NCBI GenBank assembly: GCA_030271625.1
Contig: JARXKN010000001.1
Span: 496,001-560,000, forward strand
Direction of reading: 5' to 3'
DNA from: Patescibacteria group bacterium
GTDB lineage: Bacteria > Patescibacteriota > Saccharimonadia > Saccharimonadales > UBA4665
Length of the DNA stretch: 64,000 nt
The position numbers and the translations under genes are program-made. Below are positions 50,463-58,767 of the stretch, piece by piece. Within the stretch, counting starts at the first letter, position 1; every line of letters begins with the position of its first letter. The notes beneath the pieces are model-generated. The model did not search any database. It was not told the origin of the DNA and saw nothing but the letters and a program-made list of their open reading frames with translations.

Positions 50463-50722
50463 CGATAGAAGATTTCCTGATAGAATTAGCTGGTGATTTA
50501 TTAATCCATGCTTGGGACTTGGGTGAAGCTATCGGTATGCCGGTTCGGTTTGCTCCCGAGGTGGCGGCAGCGGTTATGGAAACTACCGTGGCGCCCAATA
50601 AGTTCATGCTTAGTAATCACCCGCTCTTTACTGAGCCCATTGATCCTCCAGCTAATGCTGACCTGCAAGCCCGGCTGTTGGCGCTCTTTGGCCGCAGCTA
50701 TGCTTGGCGTACGGCTAGCTAG
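50459..50722 (+). CDS. DinB/maleylpyruvate-isomerase-like, C-terminal fragment
   Basis: An 87-residue product with the C-terminal half of the same superfamily: DFLIELAGDLLIHAWDLGEAIG carries the conserved HxWDL. It lies in the -1 frame relative to the preceding fragment, and that frame remains protein-like just upstream of its ATG (HNGAQMTIEDF), which fits a continuous original gene. Either a pseudogene/frameshift, a programmed -1 shift, a sequencing error, or two coupled half-proteins. Confidence 0.55.
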   Translation: MTIEDFLIELAGDLLIHAWDLGEAIGMPVRFAPEVAAAVMETTVAPNKFMLSNHPLFTEPIDPPANADLQARLLALFGRSYAWRTAS

Positions 50723-50735
50723 CTAATTGGCATGG

Positions 50736-50741
50736 TACTAT
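50736..50741 (+). promoter_or_regulatory. -10 box TACTAT before DUF475 gene
   Basis: TACTAT ends seven bases before the ATG at 50749. It overlaps an earlier in-frame ATG at 50740, which therefore cannot be the start from this promoter. Confidence 0.45.
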
Positions 50742-50748
50742 GAGTACT

Positions 50749-51756
50749 ATGTTACGTCAGTTCGCCGCCTCACTTATCCTCACTATTCTAGCGACGCTGG
50801 GCGTCGGGATTGTACTCGGTCCAGGTGCGGCTGTTACGACGCTTATCCTGATAGCTATCGAAGTGGCTTTTAGTTTTGATAACGCGGTGATTAACGCCAA
50901 AATTCTGGAGCGTATGTCTAATGTGTGGCGCCGATTATTCCTCACCCTTGGTATGCTGATTGCCATTGTCGGCATGCGACTCATCTTTCCAATTCTCATA
51001 GTATCGGTAACTGCCAAGTTAGGTTGGCAACGGGTGGTCGATTTAGCGCTAAATAAACCCGACCAGTATGCTCATTTTCTAGAGGCCGCTCATGTAACTA
51101 TTTCGGCATTTGGTGGTGGTTTTCTGCTGGTGTTAGTATTATTTTTCTTTCTGGATCACGAACGTGAACTGGTCTGGCTTGATAAAATTGAACGCCCTTT
51201 GCAGCGACTTGGTGGCGCTATCTGGCTGGCGCCCGCGATTGCAGCAGTACTTATTGGCCTGACCGCGGCGCTCAGTAAGCAACCGGGACCCGTCCTCAAA
51301 GCTGGTCTGGCCGGCGTGCTGCTATACACCATTATCCATGCCGTTATAGAAACTTTAGGGCGGTTGACGGGTAATGATAAAGTCGGGACGTACACTGGCT
51401 GGGGAGCTGCGACCGCCTTTATATATTTGGAAGTTCTCGATGCCAGTTTTAGCTTTGACGGTGTGCTGGGGGCCTTTGCCATCACCAATATTGTGCCGAT
51501 TATCGCCATTGGCTTGGGCGTTGGGGCATTATGGGTGCGTAGTCTCACGCTGTATATGGTTAAAAACGGTACGCTGGCCGCCTATCGCTACCTAGAGCAT
51601 GGCGCCCACTACGCCATTTTAGTCCTGGTTCTCGCCTTGCTGGTGAGTATTTTTGTAAATATTCCGGACGCTGTTACGGGTATTGCGGGGTTAGGCGTTA
51701 TTGGTGCCTCACTAATTGCGTCGCGGGAAGCCAACGCACATCGTGGCAAGGCTTGA
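50749..51756 (+). CDS. DUF475 / TerC-like membrane protein
   Basis: A 335-residue integral membrane protein with about nine hydrophobic segments. It matches the DUF475 branch of the TerC group: LIAIEVAFSFDNAVINAKIL near residue 35 and LEVLDASFSFDGVLGAFAIT in the second half, each with the SFDN/SFDG acidic signature. TerC-like proteins are linked to metal (often manganese) export and exoenzyme metalation; which applies here is unknown. The ATG at 50749 is chosen with TACTAT seven bases upstream. Its end overlaps the glycosylase gene. Confidence 0.85.
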   Translation: MLRQFAASLILTILATLGVGIVLGPGAAVTTLILIAIEVAFSFDNAVINAKILERMSNVWRRLFLTLGMLIAIVGMRLIFPILIVSVTAKLGWQRVVDLALNKPDQYAHFLEAAHVTISAFGGGFLLVLVLFFFLDHERELVWLDKIERPLQRLGGAIWLAPAIAAVLIGLTAALSKQPGPVLKAGLAGVLLYTIIHAVIETLGRLTGNDKVGTYTGWGAATAFIYLEVLDASFSFDGVLGAFAITNIVPIIAIGLGVGALWVRSLTLYMVKNGTLAAYRYLEHGAHYAILVLVLALLVSIFVNIPDAVTGIAGLGVIGASLIASREANAHRGKA

Positions 51757-52315
51757 GTCGGCGCTGAGCCTGAGTGCCCCCGATGCCGCTAGGCGTCTAT
51801 TGGGTGCGGAATTAACAAGAGAAATTAACGGCCAAACTTGTCGCGTGCGCATCGTCGAAACCGAAGCCTACGACGTAACTGATGCTGCCAGCCATAGTAG
51901 TAACGGCCTGACGGCCCGGACAGCAGTGATGTTTGGCGCGGCCGGTCGAGCCTACGTCTACTTCACTTACGGCATGCACTACTGTTTTAATATCGTGACG
52001 GGCAAGGTAGGGGAGGGCTCAGCCGTGTTAATCCGGGCCGTTGAGCCGTTGGCTGGTGAAGCTGTCATGAGTACTAACCGCGGCAACCTGACTGGCGTGG
52101 CACTATCCAATGGTCCAGCCAAACTGTGCCAGTCGCTACAAATTGATAAAACGTTCTATGGGCATAATCTAGAACTGCCGCCGTTTAGCCTGACGCTCAG
52201 ACCGGCTTTGCCCGACAGCGCTGTCACCCAGACCACTAGAATTGGTATCAGCAAAGCGGTTGATACTCCCTGGAGATTCTACGAAACTGGTAACCCTTAT
52301 GTGTCTAAGCTGTAA
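51743..52315 (+). CDS. 3-methyladenine DNA glycosylase (AAG/MPG type)
   Basis: A 190-residue base-excision repair enzyme that removes alkylated purines. Family landmarks are present: LARRLLGAEL-like start, the catalytic Glu in VETEAYD, AHSS-like ASHSSNGLT, the FGAAGRAYVYFTYGMHYCFN strand and AVLIRAVEP. The start is uncertain: GTG at 51743 fits the family N-terminus; TTG at 51716 would overlap the DUF475 gene more deeply. The overlap with the DUF475 3' end suggests co-transcription. A terminator follows. Confidence 0.9.
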   Translation: MARLESALSLSAPDAARRLLGAELTREINGQTCRVRIVETEAYDVTDAASHSSNGLTARTAVMFGAAGRAYVYFTYGMHYCFNIVTGKVGEGSAVLIRAVEPLAGEAVMSTNRGNLTGVALSNGPAKLCQSLQIDKTFYGHNLELPPFSLTLRPALPDSAVTQTTRIGISKAVDTPWRFYETGNPYVSKL

Positions 52316-52380
52316 TATATATTACAAAGAGCGGGCCCTAGAAAGACTATAGTTGGGAGTAGGAAGTGTGAGGCTTCCCT

Positions 52381-52412
52381 AGAACCGAGAATATTTTTCT
52401 CGGTTCTTTTTT
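52381..52412 (+). terminator. Intrinsic terminator
   Basis: AGAACCGAGA pairs perfectly with TCTCGGTTCT around a T-rich loop, followed by a T tract. It closes the DUF475-glycosylase unit. Confidence 0.85.
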
Positions 52413-52424
52413 GTAACAATACAG

Positions 52425-52430
52425 TACTAT
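52425..52430 (+). promoter_or_regulatory. -10 box TACTAT, leaderless-type promoter
   Basis: TACTAT abuts an ATG at 52431 and ends six bases before the in-frame ATG at 52437, so the latter is the more likely start. Confidence 0.5.
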
Positions 52431-52436
52431 ATGAGT

Positions 52437-53162
52437 ATGATTCCGGTACTACTTTCCATCGCCACCTTTGTTTCGACTATGGCTGGCGGCATTACGGCCA
52501 TCAAAAACTTAAAACGGCTCCATTATGTGCTGGGCTTTACCGCCGGTGTAATTTTAGGGGTTATTGCCTTTGATTTACTGCCAGAAATATTTAGGTTGGT
52601 GGCGGAACATCACTTCGATCCAACCAAGCCAATGATAGCCCTGGTGATTGGCTTCCTCGTCTTTCACATCTTCGAAAAAGGCTTACTAATTCACCATGCC
52701 CATGAGCACGAGTATGGCGATCATAAGCACCCACAGGTCGGCGTCTTATCGGCCTTAGCCTTATCGGGCCATAGCTTCTTAGACGGAGTTGGTATTGGAC
52801 TGGGCTTTCAGGTTAATACTGCTGTTGGCGTCGCCGTCGCCATTGCGGTTATCGGCCACGATTTTGCTGATGGCCTTAATACGGTCAGCCTGATGCTAAC
52901 CCATAAAAATAGCATCCGGAAGGCATCGAAGTTACTGTTACTCGATGCGATTGCACCTGTCCTCGGCGTCGGTTCCACCTTTTTATTCCAGCTAGCCGAT
53001 AGTCAACTGGTTATTTACCTGGGCTTCTTTACCGGCTTCTTACTCTATATTGGCGCCAGCGACATCTTGCCCCAAGCCCACGAAGAGAACTCATCACGCT
53101 GGACGATTGCCTTAACGGTGCTTGGTGCCTCCCTAATGTTCGTCGTCACCCGGTTTGCCTAA
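52437..53162 (+). CDS. ZIP-family metal transporter
   Basis: A 241-residue membrane protein with about eight hydrophobic segments. The conserved helices 4 and 5 carry the metal path: HSFLDGVGIGLGFQ and GHDFADGLNTVSL. A His-rich cytoplasmic loop (IHHAHEHEYGDHKHP) lies between TM3 and TM4, as in ZIP zinc/iron importers. TACTAT six bases before the ATG at 52437 supports that start. The stop overlaps the next ATG as TAATG. Confidence 0.88.
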   Translation: MIPVLLSIATFVSTMAGGITAIKNLKRLHYVLGFTAGVILGVIAFDLLPEIFRLVAEHHFDPTKPMIALVIGFLVFHIFEKGLLIHHAHEHEYGDHKHPQVGVLSALALSGHSFLDGVGIGLGFQVNTAVGVAVAIAVIGHDFADGLNTVSLMLTHKNSIRKASKLLLLDAIAPVLGVGSTFLFQLADSQLVIYLGFFTGFLLYIGASDILPQAHEENSSRWTIALTVLGASLMFVVTRFA

Positions 53163-53368
53163 TGAGCAAAGCGCTTAAGATCATTCTCATCGTTGGTATT
53201 GGCACTACAGCAGTAGTTTTCGGACAAGCCTATCTGAAAGCGCACCAGCCCAGTCCGCATGAAGCGGCCTGTCGGCGTGCCGCCAAATACCATCTGTTAC
53301 ATAAGGGTCCGCTCGATGAATTAACGGCCGATGATGTGACTTGCTCCCTAGCGATTCAGGAAAAGTAA
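53162..53368 (+). CDS. Small single-pass membrane protein (68 aa)
   Basis: A 68-residue protein with one N-terminal hydrophobic helix (ILIVGIGTTAVVFGQAYL) and a short polar domain with two Cys (about 37 and 62) that could form a disulfide outside the cell. No family recognised. Coupled to the ZIP transporter by a TAATG overlap, so it may act with it. Confidence 0.5.
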   Translation: MSKALKIILIVGIGTTAVVFGQAYLKAHQPSPHEAACRRAAKYHLLHKGPLDELTADDVTCSLAIQEK

Positions 53369-53373
53369 TCTGT

Positions 53374-53379
53374 TAGAAT
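53374..53379 (+). promoter_or_regulatory. -10 box TAGAAT, leaderless-type promoter
   Basis: TAGAAT ends six bases before the ATG at 53386. Confidence 0.5.
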
Positions 53380-53385
53380 AAGGTT

Positions 53386-54480
53386 ATGATTATAGCGGTG
53401 ATTATTTTGGGTGTGGCGGTAGTCGTCTTGCTGGCAATAATCCTGCGCCGTCCCACCGCCGGCCCAGACCTACAGAGCGCCCTGCTGCTCAAGCAGGATT
53501 TGACCAAGCTGAGTGACGACATAAGCAGTCTTAAGAGTGGCTTACAGACCCAATTGGGGGATCGTTTCGAGAAGAACCAGGCCATGATGATGGGCAGCCT
53601 ACAGCGCCAGTTCAGCGAAAGCACCAAACTTATTACTGAGGTGACTCAAAACTTAACCGAACTCAAAGAGTCCAACAAGCAGGTGCTCGGCATCACCGAT
53701 GAATTAAAGACCTTACAAAACGTCCTGCAAAACCCTAAACAGCGCGGGGTGCTCGGTGAGTACCACCTGCAATCCGTGCTCGAGAACGTTTTACCACCAG
53801 AACGCTTTAAGCTGCAATTCAAAATCGGTAAGGATGATGACTCCAAAGATCTGATTTGTGATGCAGTCGTCCTGCTCGATAAGGGCATTATGTTGCCGGT
53901 GGATAGCAAGTTCAGTTTGGAAAACTATAACCGGTTAGTCAGCTCCAAAGACAAGCTCGAACGCGAAACGCTAATTAAGCTCTTCAAGAATGACTTAAAG
54001 AATCGAATTGATGAAACGGCGAAATACATCCGACCAAAAGATGGCACGATGGACTTCGCCTTTATGTTTATCCCGTCCGAAGCAATTTACTACGACCTGC
54101 TAATAAATAAGATTGGTACTACCGGCACTAGTGCCCGCGATATGATTGAGTATGCCTTCCGCGAAAAGAACGTTATTATTGTTAGCCCAACTAGTTTCAT
54201 GGCCTATTTACAGACCGTTTTGCAGGGACTGCGGAGCTTGCAGATAGAAGAAACTGCCAAGGAGATTCAGCAACGAGTTGGCGAACTTGGCCGCCATATT
54301 GCGAGCTATGAAACCTTTATGCAAAAAGTTGGCAACTCACTGGGTGTTACGGTCGGCCATTACAACACGGCCCACAAAGAACTAAGAAAGATTGATAAAG
54401 ACGTTATAAAGATTGCCAAAACCGCACCCAGTGTCGAGCCGCTGATTTTAGACCGTCCTAACACCGACGACGAAGACTAA
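53386..54480 (+). CDS. rmuC: DNA recombination protein RmuC
   Basis: A 364-residue protein: N-terminal membrane helix (IIAVIILGVAVVVLLAIIL), a coiled coil (about 30-110), then the RmuC core with KQRGVLGEYHLQSVL, CDAVVLLDKGIMLPVDSKF and a C-terminal helical region. RmuC proteins limit inversions at short repeats and have a PD-(D/E)XK-like core. TAGAAT lies six bases before the ATG. Its stop abuts the convergent hydrolase gene. Confidence 0.92.
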   Translation: MIIAVIILGVAVVVLLAIILRRPTAGPDLQSALLLKQDLTKLSDDISSLKSGLQTQLGDRFEKNQAMMMGSLQRQFSESTKLITEVTQNLTELKESNKQVLGITDELKTLQNVLQNPKQRGVLGEYHLQSVLENVLPPERFKLQFKIGKDDDSKDLICDAVVLLDKGIMLPVDSKFSLENYNRLVSSKDKLERETLIKLFKNDLKNRIDETAKYIRPKDGTMDFAFMFIPSEAIYYDLLINKIGTTGTSARDMIEYAFREKNVIIVSPTSFMAYLQTVLQGLRSLQIEETAKEIQQRVGELGRHIASYETFMQKVGNSLGVTVGHYNTAHKELRKIDKDVIKIAKTAPSVEPLILDRPNTDDED

Positions 54481-55806
54481 TTAGTTTTGGGTTTTAAATA
54501 GATCAATTGCTAGGGCGGCCGTCCACGAGAAATTAGCGGCACCAGCACCGGTCCCGTCGCGTGGATCGAAATACTCATAGCTTCCAGCTCGCTCGACCAT
54601 TTCCAGGGTTGACTCAGTCAAGGCGGCGGCGTGATCTTTATAGCCGTAGCGTTTTAAGCCATCAATAATGAGCCAGTTCATGTTTACCCAGGCCGGTCCT
54701 TGCCAGTACAGCCGCGGGTTATACCAGAACGAATTGAGGGGCACACTCGGAATCGGGAAGGCTGGACCAAAGGCATGCTCATTCTCTAACAAGCGGACTA
54801 ATTGCGCCGCCCGGTCTTCAGTAATAGTGCCGGCGTATAGGGGTAAGAGGGTGGCAATCGTCGGTGACTTAAGCAGCCGATGGGTTACAAAGTCCCGAGA
54901 GAAATACTGATTAGCGTAGGGGTCCCAGAGCTCCTCGAGGGCTTTTTCGGTGCGCTTCATATTGGTAACAAGCTCCGGTGGCAGCGTTTGCTTGAGGCTG
55001 GTGGCTATCTGTTGCAGGTGGCTGTTAGCTCGGATAAAGATGCTGTTAAAGGATAAATCCTCAATAGTCAGTAAGGAGTGGTCCAGAATCTTATTAGCGT
55101 CATACGATTTGCGTCGTAGCCGGCGTTGGATATCGAACAGAGTAAGTGCTTCGATAGTTGAAAAGCGTTCATCCATGGGCACGCTTTTAGTATCGCGCCG
55201 GAACAGGTTAATAACCTTATCCAGCCGGGTAACCCTGATAGCTGAAATCCAAAGCGGGAGTTGGTGCTCGTGCATCTCGGCTATCCAGGGTGGCGTGTTG
55301 TCCAAGCCGGTTTCCCAGGGGTGAATTTGTAGCACTAAGCCTTCATGGTGAGGATCTCGGTCATTGTAAAGCCACTCGTGATACTTCACTAGAGCCGGGT
55401 ACATAATGGCATACCAAGAACGGCGCTCTGGCCAAGCCATTTTGGCCCCAACTTGGACAACGGCCTCAGCCAACATGGGCGGTTGAGTAATACCAGTAGT
55501 GGTGACATCGTTAGGGGCATAGGGGTTCACCCAGCTGCGCCAGATATTACGATCGGTTCGGTACTGCGGGTCATCGCGGAAGATAATGTTGGGTAGCATG
55601 CCATTGTGCCATTGGCCACGAAGTAAACTCAGCAACTCGGCCTTGGCGCGTTCGACGTCAAGGTGTCGCAGACCAATAGCTACGAAGCAGCTATCCCAGA
55701 GCCATTGATGCGGGTACAGACCATGCGCCGGCTGCGTATAGCTGCCACGGTCATTCATATCTAAAACGGCGGTCGCGGCGGTAAGAAGATCGGGCGCATC
55801 CTGCAT
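54481..55806 (-). CDS. GH63/MGH1-like glycoside hydrolase
   Basis: A 441-residue soluble (alpha/alpha)6-barrel-type hydrolase. Landmarks HQWLWDSCFVAIGL (about 33), GPAWVNMNWLIIDGLKRYGY and YEYFDPRDGTGAGAANFSWTAA match the mannosylglycerate/glucosylglycerate hydrolase and GH63-like group, which cleave terminal alpha-linked sugars. No signal peptide, so the substrate is intracellular, possibly a compatible solute or storage sugar. TATACT lies nine bases before the ATG. The exact linkage and substrate are not predictable here. Confidence 0.85.
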   Translation of the reverse strand: MQDAPDLLTAATAVLDMNDRGSYTQPAHGLYPHQWLWDSCFVAIGLRHLDVERAKAELLSLLRGQWHNGMLPNIIFRDDPQYRTDRNIWRSWVNPYAPNDVTTTGITQPPMLAEAVVQVGAKMAWPERRSWYAIMYPALVKYHEWLYNDRDPHHEGLVLQIHPWETGLDNTPPWIAEMHEHQLPLWISAIRVTRLDKVINLFRRDTKSVPMDERFSTIEALTLFDIQRRLRRKSYDANKILDHSLLTIEDLSFNSIFIRANSHLQQIATSLKQTLPPELVTNMKRTEKALEELWDPYANQYFSRDFVTHRLLKSPTIATLLPLYAGTITEDRAAQLVRLLENEHAFGPAFPIPSVPLNSFWYNPRLYWQGPAWVNMNWLIIDGLKRYGYKDHAAALTESTLEMVERAGSYEYFDPRDGTGAGAANFSWTAALAIDLFKTQN

Positions 55807-55832
55807 ATGCTTACCAGTATAGCGCAGATGGC

Positions 55833-56330
55833 CTAGCGATAGTTATTGAAACTAACTGGAAAGTCAAAATCAGCACCACGGAGTAATTGCATAACCTGTT
55901 GCAAATCATCTTTGCTGGTACTCATGACACGGACGGTATCGCCCTGAATCTGTGGTTTTACTTTCGGGAACTGCTCACGAATTAGGGCAGTGATCTTTTT
56001 GGCTTTTTCTTGATCGAGACCCTGTTTGAGCGGTACTTCCTTAGTAGTTTTTAAGTTACTTTCGGTGACGTCTTTTGAAGTGTCGAGAAATTTTTGGCTT
56101 TGTTCGCGGGCCGCCATTTTCTTACGGACAATATCAAGGATGGCATCAATCTGCCACTCACCATTACCGATAATTTTGAAGCCCGACTTATCACCGTCTA
56201 GCCAATCAATTTCAGCCGGTGTGCCTTTAAAGTCGTAGCGGCTGGTTATTTCGCGCTGCGCTTGGTCGAAGACGTTGTTCATCTCGGCCTTATCGTATTC
56301 ACTAACAATATCGAAGGAAAAGTTTGCCAT
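55833..56330 (-). CDS. YajQ family nucleotide-binding protein
   Basis: A 165-residue protein of the YajQ/UPF0234 family, with two RRM-like ferredoxin folds; some members bind cyclic di-GMP. Family signatures are ANFSFDIVSEYDKAEMNNVFDQ at the N-terminus, SRYDFKG, and KITALIREQFPKVKPQIQGD. The ATG at 56330 is preferred because the family starts there and TATACT lies nine bases upstream; a longer form from 56384 adds unrelated residues. It could be linked to RNA or nucleotide sensing. Confidence 0.93.
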   Translation of the reverse strand: MANFSFDIVSEYDKAEMNNVFDQAQREITSRYDFKGTPAEIDWLDGDKSGFKIIGNGEWQIDAILDIVRKKMAAREQSQKFLDTSKDVTESNLKTTKEVPLKQGLDQEKAKKITALIREQFPKVKPQIQGDTVRVMSTSKDDLQQVMQLLRGADFDFPVSFNNYR

Positions 56331-56394
56331 ATAACTACCAGTATAACGTAACAAAGCAATAATATCTTTCTTACGAAACAGCAAGCTCTAGGTG

Positions 56395-56400
56395 TATGCT
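56395..56400 (+). promoter_or_regulatory. -10 box TATGCT, leaderless-type promoter
   Basis: TATGCT ends six bases before the ATG at 56407. Confidence 0.45.
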
Positions 56401-56406
56401 TAGCAT

Positions 56407-57198
56407 ATGGTACTGATTGCCATTTGCTTGACCCTACTATTACTGACCGCCACGGTATCGTTGTACAGCGGCTTCGTTTTTCTAACCCGACATCATATGA
56501 GCCACTACAGCTGGCTAGCGGTCGGGCTGCTCCTGCTGATTGCCATAGTTGAAATCAGCCTGTTGCTGCGTTTACGCATGTCGGTAGCGATACGGGCTAG
56601 TTATTGGAATAAACTAGCGCTTACTGATACGGGCCAGCTAACCTATGTAGCCTTAGGAGATTCGGCTGCCCAAGGTATTGGGGCCTCCAAAGCCAGCCTC
56701 GGTTATGTCGCGTTGGTGGCAAAAACTATTGAGCAGAGCAGCGGTAAATCGGTCAGAGTGATAAACATTAGTCAGAGTGGTGCCAAATTACAAGATGTAA
56801 TACATGACCAGTTGCCGCAGTTACAAAAACTTCATCCTAATATAATTACCGTCGATATTGGCGCCAACGACATAGCCGACGGCACCCCGACGGTACAAAT
56901 GCTAGCTGAATACCAGCAAATTACTACTAGCTTAGCTGGTTATAAGGTGGTGTTTGCCAGCCTTCCCGATTTTATGTGGGGCACCCAACAAGCTGAAACT
57001 TTGAAACTTAATAAAACTATCAAGTTGTTATGTGAGCAATCTGGCCTACAGTATGCCGATTTGTACACTGCCACCCATGCAAAAATGTGGAGCTGGAATG
57101 AGTTTGCGGCTGATGGCTTTCACCCTAGTAACGCCGGCCACCTTACCTGGGCCAGCTCGTTTAAGCCTGGTGTGGAAAAAATTCTAAGTAAATCTTAG
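56407..57198 (+). CDS. SGNH/GDSL hydrolase, membrane-anchored
   Basis: A 263-residue protein with two N-terminal hydrophobic helices (about 1-28 and 36-56), then an SGNH-hydrolase domain: block I GDSAAQGIG with nucleophile Ser, block III DIGANDIADG, and block V DGFHPSNAGH with the catalytic Asp/His. Such enzymes are esterases or lipases; the anchor puts the catalytic domain at the cell surface. TATGCT lies six bases before the ATG. Convergent with the small gene at 57200. Confidence 0.88.
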   Translation: MVLIAICLTLLLLTATVSLYSGFVFLTRHHMSHYSWLAVGLLLLIAIVEISLLLRLRMSVAIRASYWNKLALTDTGQLTYVALGDSAAQGIGASKASLGYVALVAKTIEQSSGKSVRVINISQSGAKLQDVIHDQLPQLQKLHPNIITVDIGANDIADGTPTVQMLAEYQQITTSLAGYKVVFASLPDFMWGTQQAETLKLNKTIKLLCEQSGLQYADLYTATHAKMWSWNEFAADGFHPSNAGHLTWASSFKPGVEKILSKS

Positions 57199-57199
57199 C

Positions 57200-57586
57200 C
57201 TAGAGTGCTGCTGGAATAATAGCTTCTACAGCGGTAATCTTGTATTGGTCAGATGCTGGGTCAAATACTAAATCGGCTGGATGAACGTCAAATTCGATAG
57301 TTTGCAGTTCGCCGAATTCATCAATATGTCTTTGGACTATGCTTTGACTGATAGTTGCAATGGTGTAGGTTTGAGCAACGGTTAATATTCGCTCACCGCC
57401 GTACTTGTTGCAAATAACCGTCAGCTTAGCTTTATCTTCTGGCCTGGCCGCGATTAAACCCAGATAGGTTGTAACTCGGTCGCTGATGGGGCTGGTGTAG
57501 ACTACTTCTACTAATTGATCAAGGTAATACCCTAGTGTTGCCGGTACAGTTAAATCAATTGACTCAGAGTGTACTTTGTTCGGCAT
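57200..57586 (-). CDS. Hypothetical protein (128 aa)
   Basis: A soluble 128-residue alpha/beta protein (VPATLGYYLDQLVEVVYTS, TVAQTYTIATISQSIVQ). No family recognised. AAGGGAA precedes the ATG by six bases. It is convergent with the SGNH hydrolase and divergent from pheS; about 128 bp separate it from pheS. Confidence 0.5.
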   Translation of the reverse strand: MPNKVHSESIDLTVPATLGYYLDQLVEVVYTSPISDRVTTYLGLIAARPEDKAKLTVICNKYGGERILTVAQTYTIATISQSIVQRHIDEFGELQTIEFDVHPADLVFDPASDQYKITAVEAIIPAAL

Positions 57587-57698
57587 GGCGGTTTCCCTTA
57601 TTGTTTGTTAACTGACTTTAAACGTAGTGTAGCTGTATTGCCTGATTTTACCTAGCCGCAGACAGTTGTTTTATTATCGTCAAAAATAACACTGCTGT

Positions 57699-57704
57699 TA
57701 TACT
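57699..57704 (+). promoter_or_regulatory. -10 box TATACT before pheS
   Basis: TATACT ends ten bases before the ATG at 57715, giving at most a few leader bases. No T-box or attenuator is seen. Confidence 0.4.
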
Positions 57705-57714
57705 TATTGCTATC

Positions 57715-58767
57715 ATGCAGTATCAAAACGAACAGATAGCCGCGGCCGCCGAAATTCTAAAAAATCGACTCCCCGACCTAGCCGTAAAAAGTGAAATCTT
57801 GAAAGCCGTCGAACTAAAGGCCTTGTATGACCAACTCCGTTTGTTACCTAACGACCAAAAGGCGGCCTTTGGCGCCGAAGTAAACAGTCTCCGCCAGGAA
57901 CTCTCCGCCTTGGTAACTGACCAAGCTGTGGCTGGCACTGCTTTGCCGGCCATCGACATTACGGCGCCCTTTGACGTTAATGTCGCTCCAGAACGCCGGC
58001 CACGATTGTTGCCCAGTGAACAGGGTAGTTTACACCCGCTGATGACAGAGCTTTCGACGGTCCTCGATATATTCTATCGAATGGGTTTCACCGCGGTAGA
58101 GTCACGAGAGATTGACGATGACTTTCATATGTTTGGATCACTGAACTTTCCAGAGAATCATCCGGCCCGTGATGATTACGATACCTTTATGACTGAACAG
58201 ACTGATGCTGCTGGTAAATCGTTCATCGCCCCCGCCCACACTAGCACCATGCAACACCGAGTTTTAAAACAGCATAAACAGCTGCTTGAACAAGGTGAAG
58301 CCATTGCCGCCGTTATTCCCGGTCGGGTATTTCGTAACGAAGACCTCGATGCCCGTCATGAGCACACTTTTTACCAGCTAGAAGGTGTCTATGTTAGCCA
58401 AGGCGTGCATGTTGGTAACCTGATAGCCACGCTCAAAACGTTTTTACAAACCTACTACGGCAAAACGCTGGAAGTTAAAACCCAACCATTTTACTTTCCA
58501 TTTACCGAGCCGAGCTTCGAATTTGCCCTCAGCTGTCCGTTCTGTGACCAAGCCGGCTGTAGTGTCTGTAGTCAGGCGGGCTGGATCGAATTATTAGGCT
58601 GCGGCATGATCCACCCTAACGTTCTCCGGGAGGCTGGCATTGACCCCGAAGTCTACACCGGTTTTGCTTGGGGCTTTGGCATCGAGCGGTTAGTGATGAT
58701 GAAGTACGGCATAGAAGATATCCGGCATTTTGAAGCCGCTAAATTAGATTTTCTGAGGCAATTTTAA
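57715..58767 (+). CDS. pheS: Phenylalanyl-tRNA synthetase alpha subunit
   Basis: A 350-residue class II synthetase subunit that charges tRNA-Phe with its partner PheT. An N-terminal coiled coil (about 5-75) leads to the catalytic core with motif 2-like GRVFRNEDLDARHEHTFYQ (about 201-219), FPFTEPSFEF and motif 3 GFAWGFGIERLVM. Four Cys (CPFCDQAGCSVC) form a zinc-ribbon-like insert seen in some bacteria. The stop overlaps pheT as TAATG, so the subunits are translationally coupled. Confidence 0.95.
   Translation: MQYQNEQIAAAAEILKNRLPDLAVKSEILKAVELKALYDQLRLLPNDQKAAFGAEVNSLRQELSALVTDQAVAGTALPAIDITAPFDVNVAPERRPRLLPSEQGSLHPLMTELSTVLDIFYRMGFTAVESREIDDDFHMFGSLNFPENHPARDDYDTFMTEQTDAAGKSFIAPAHTSTMQHRVLKQHKQLLEQGEAIAAVIPGRVFRNEDLDARHEHTFYQLEGVYVSQGVHVGNLIATLKTFLQTYYGKTLEVKTQPFYFPFTEPSFEFALSCPFCDQAGCSVCSQAGWIELLGCGMIHPNVLREAGIDPEVYTGFAWGFGIERLVMMKYGIEDIRHFEAAKLDFLRQF

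Noticed and set aside
50457-50465. TGA read as glycine (alternative genetic code) at the DinB split
   Set aside because: Reading through TGA meets TAG two codons on, and other genes (such as the sortase) use TGA as a normal stop.
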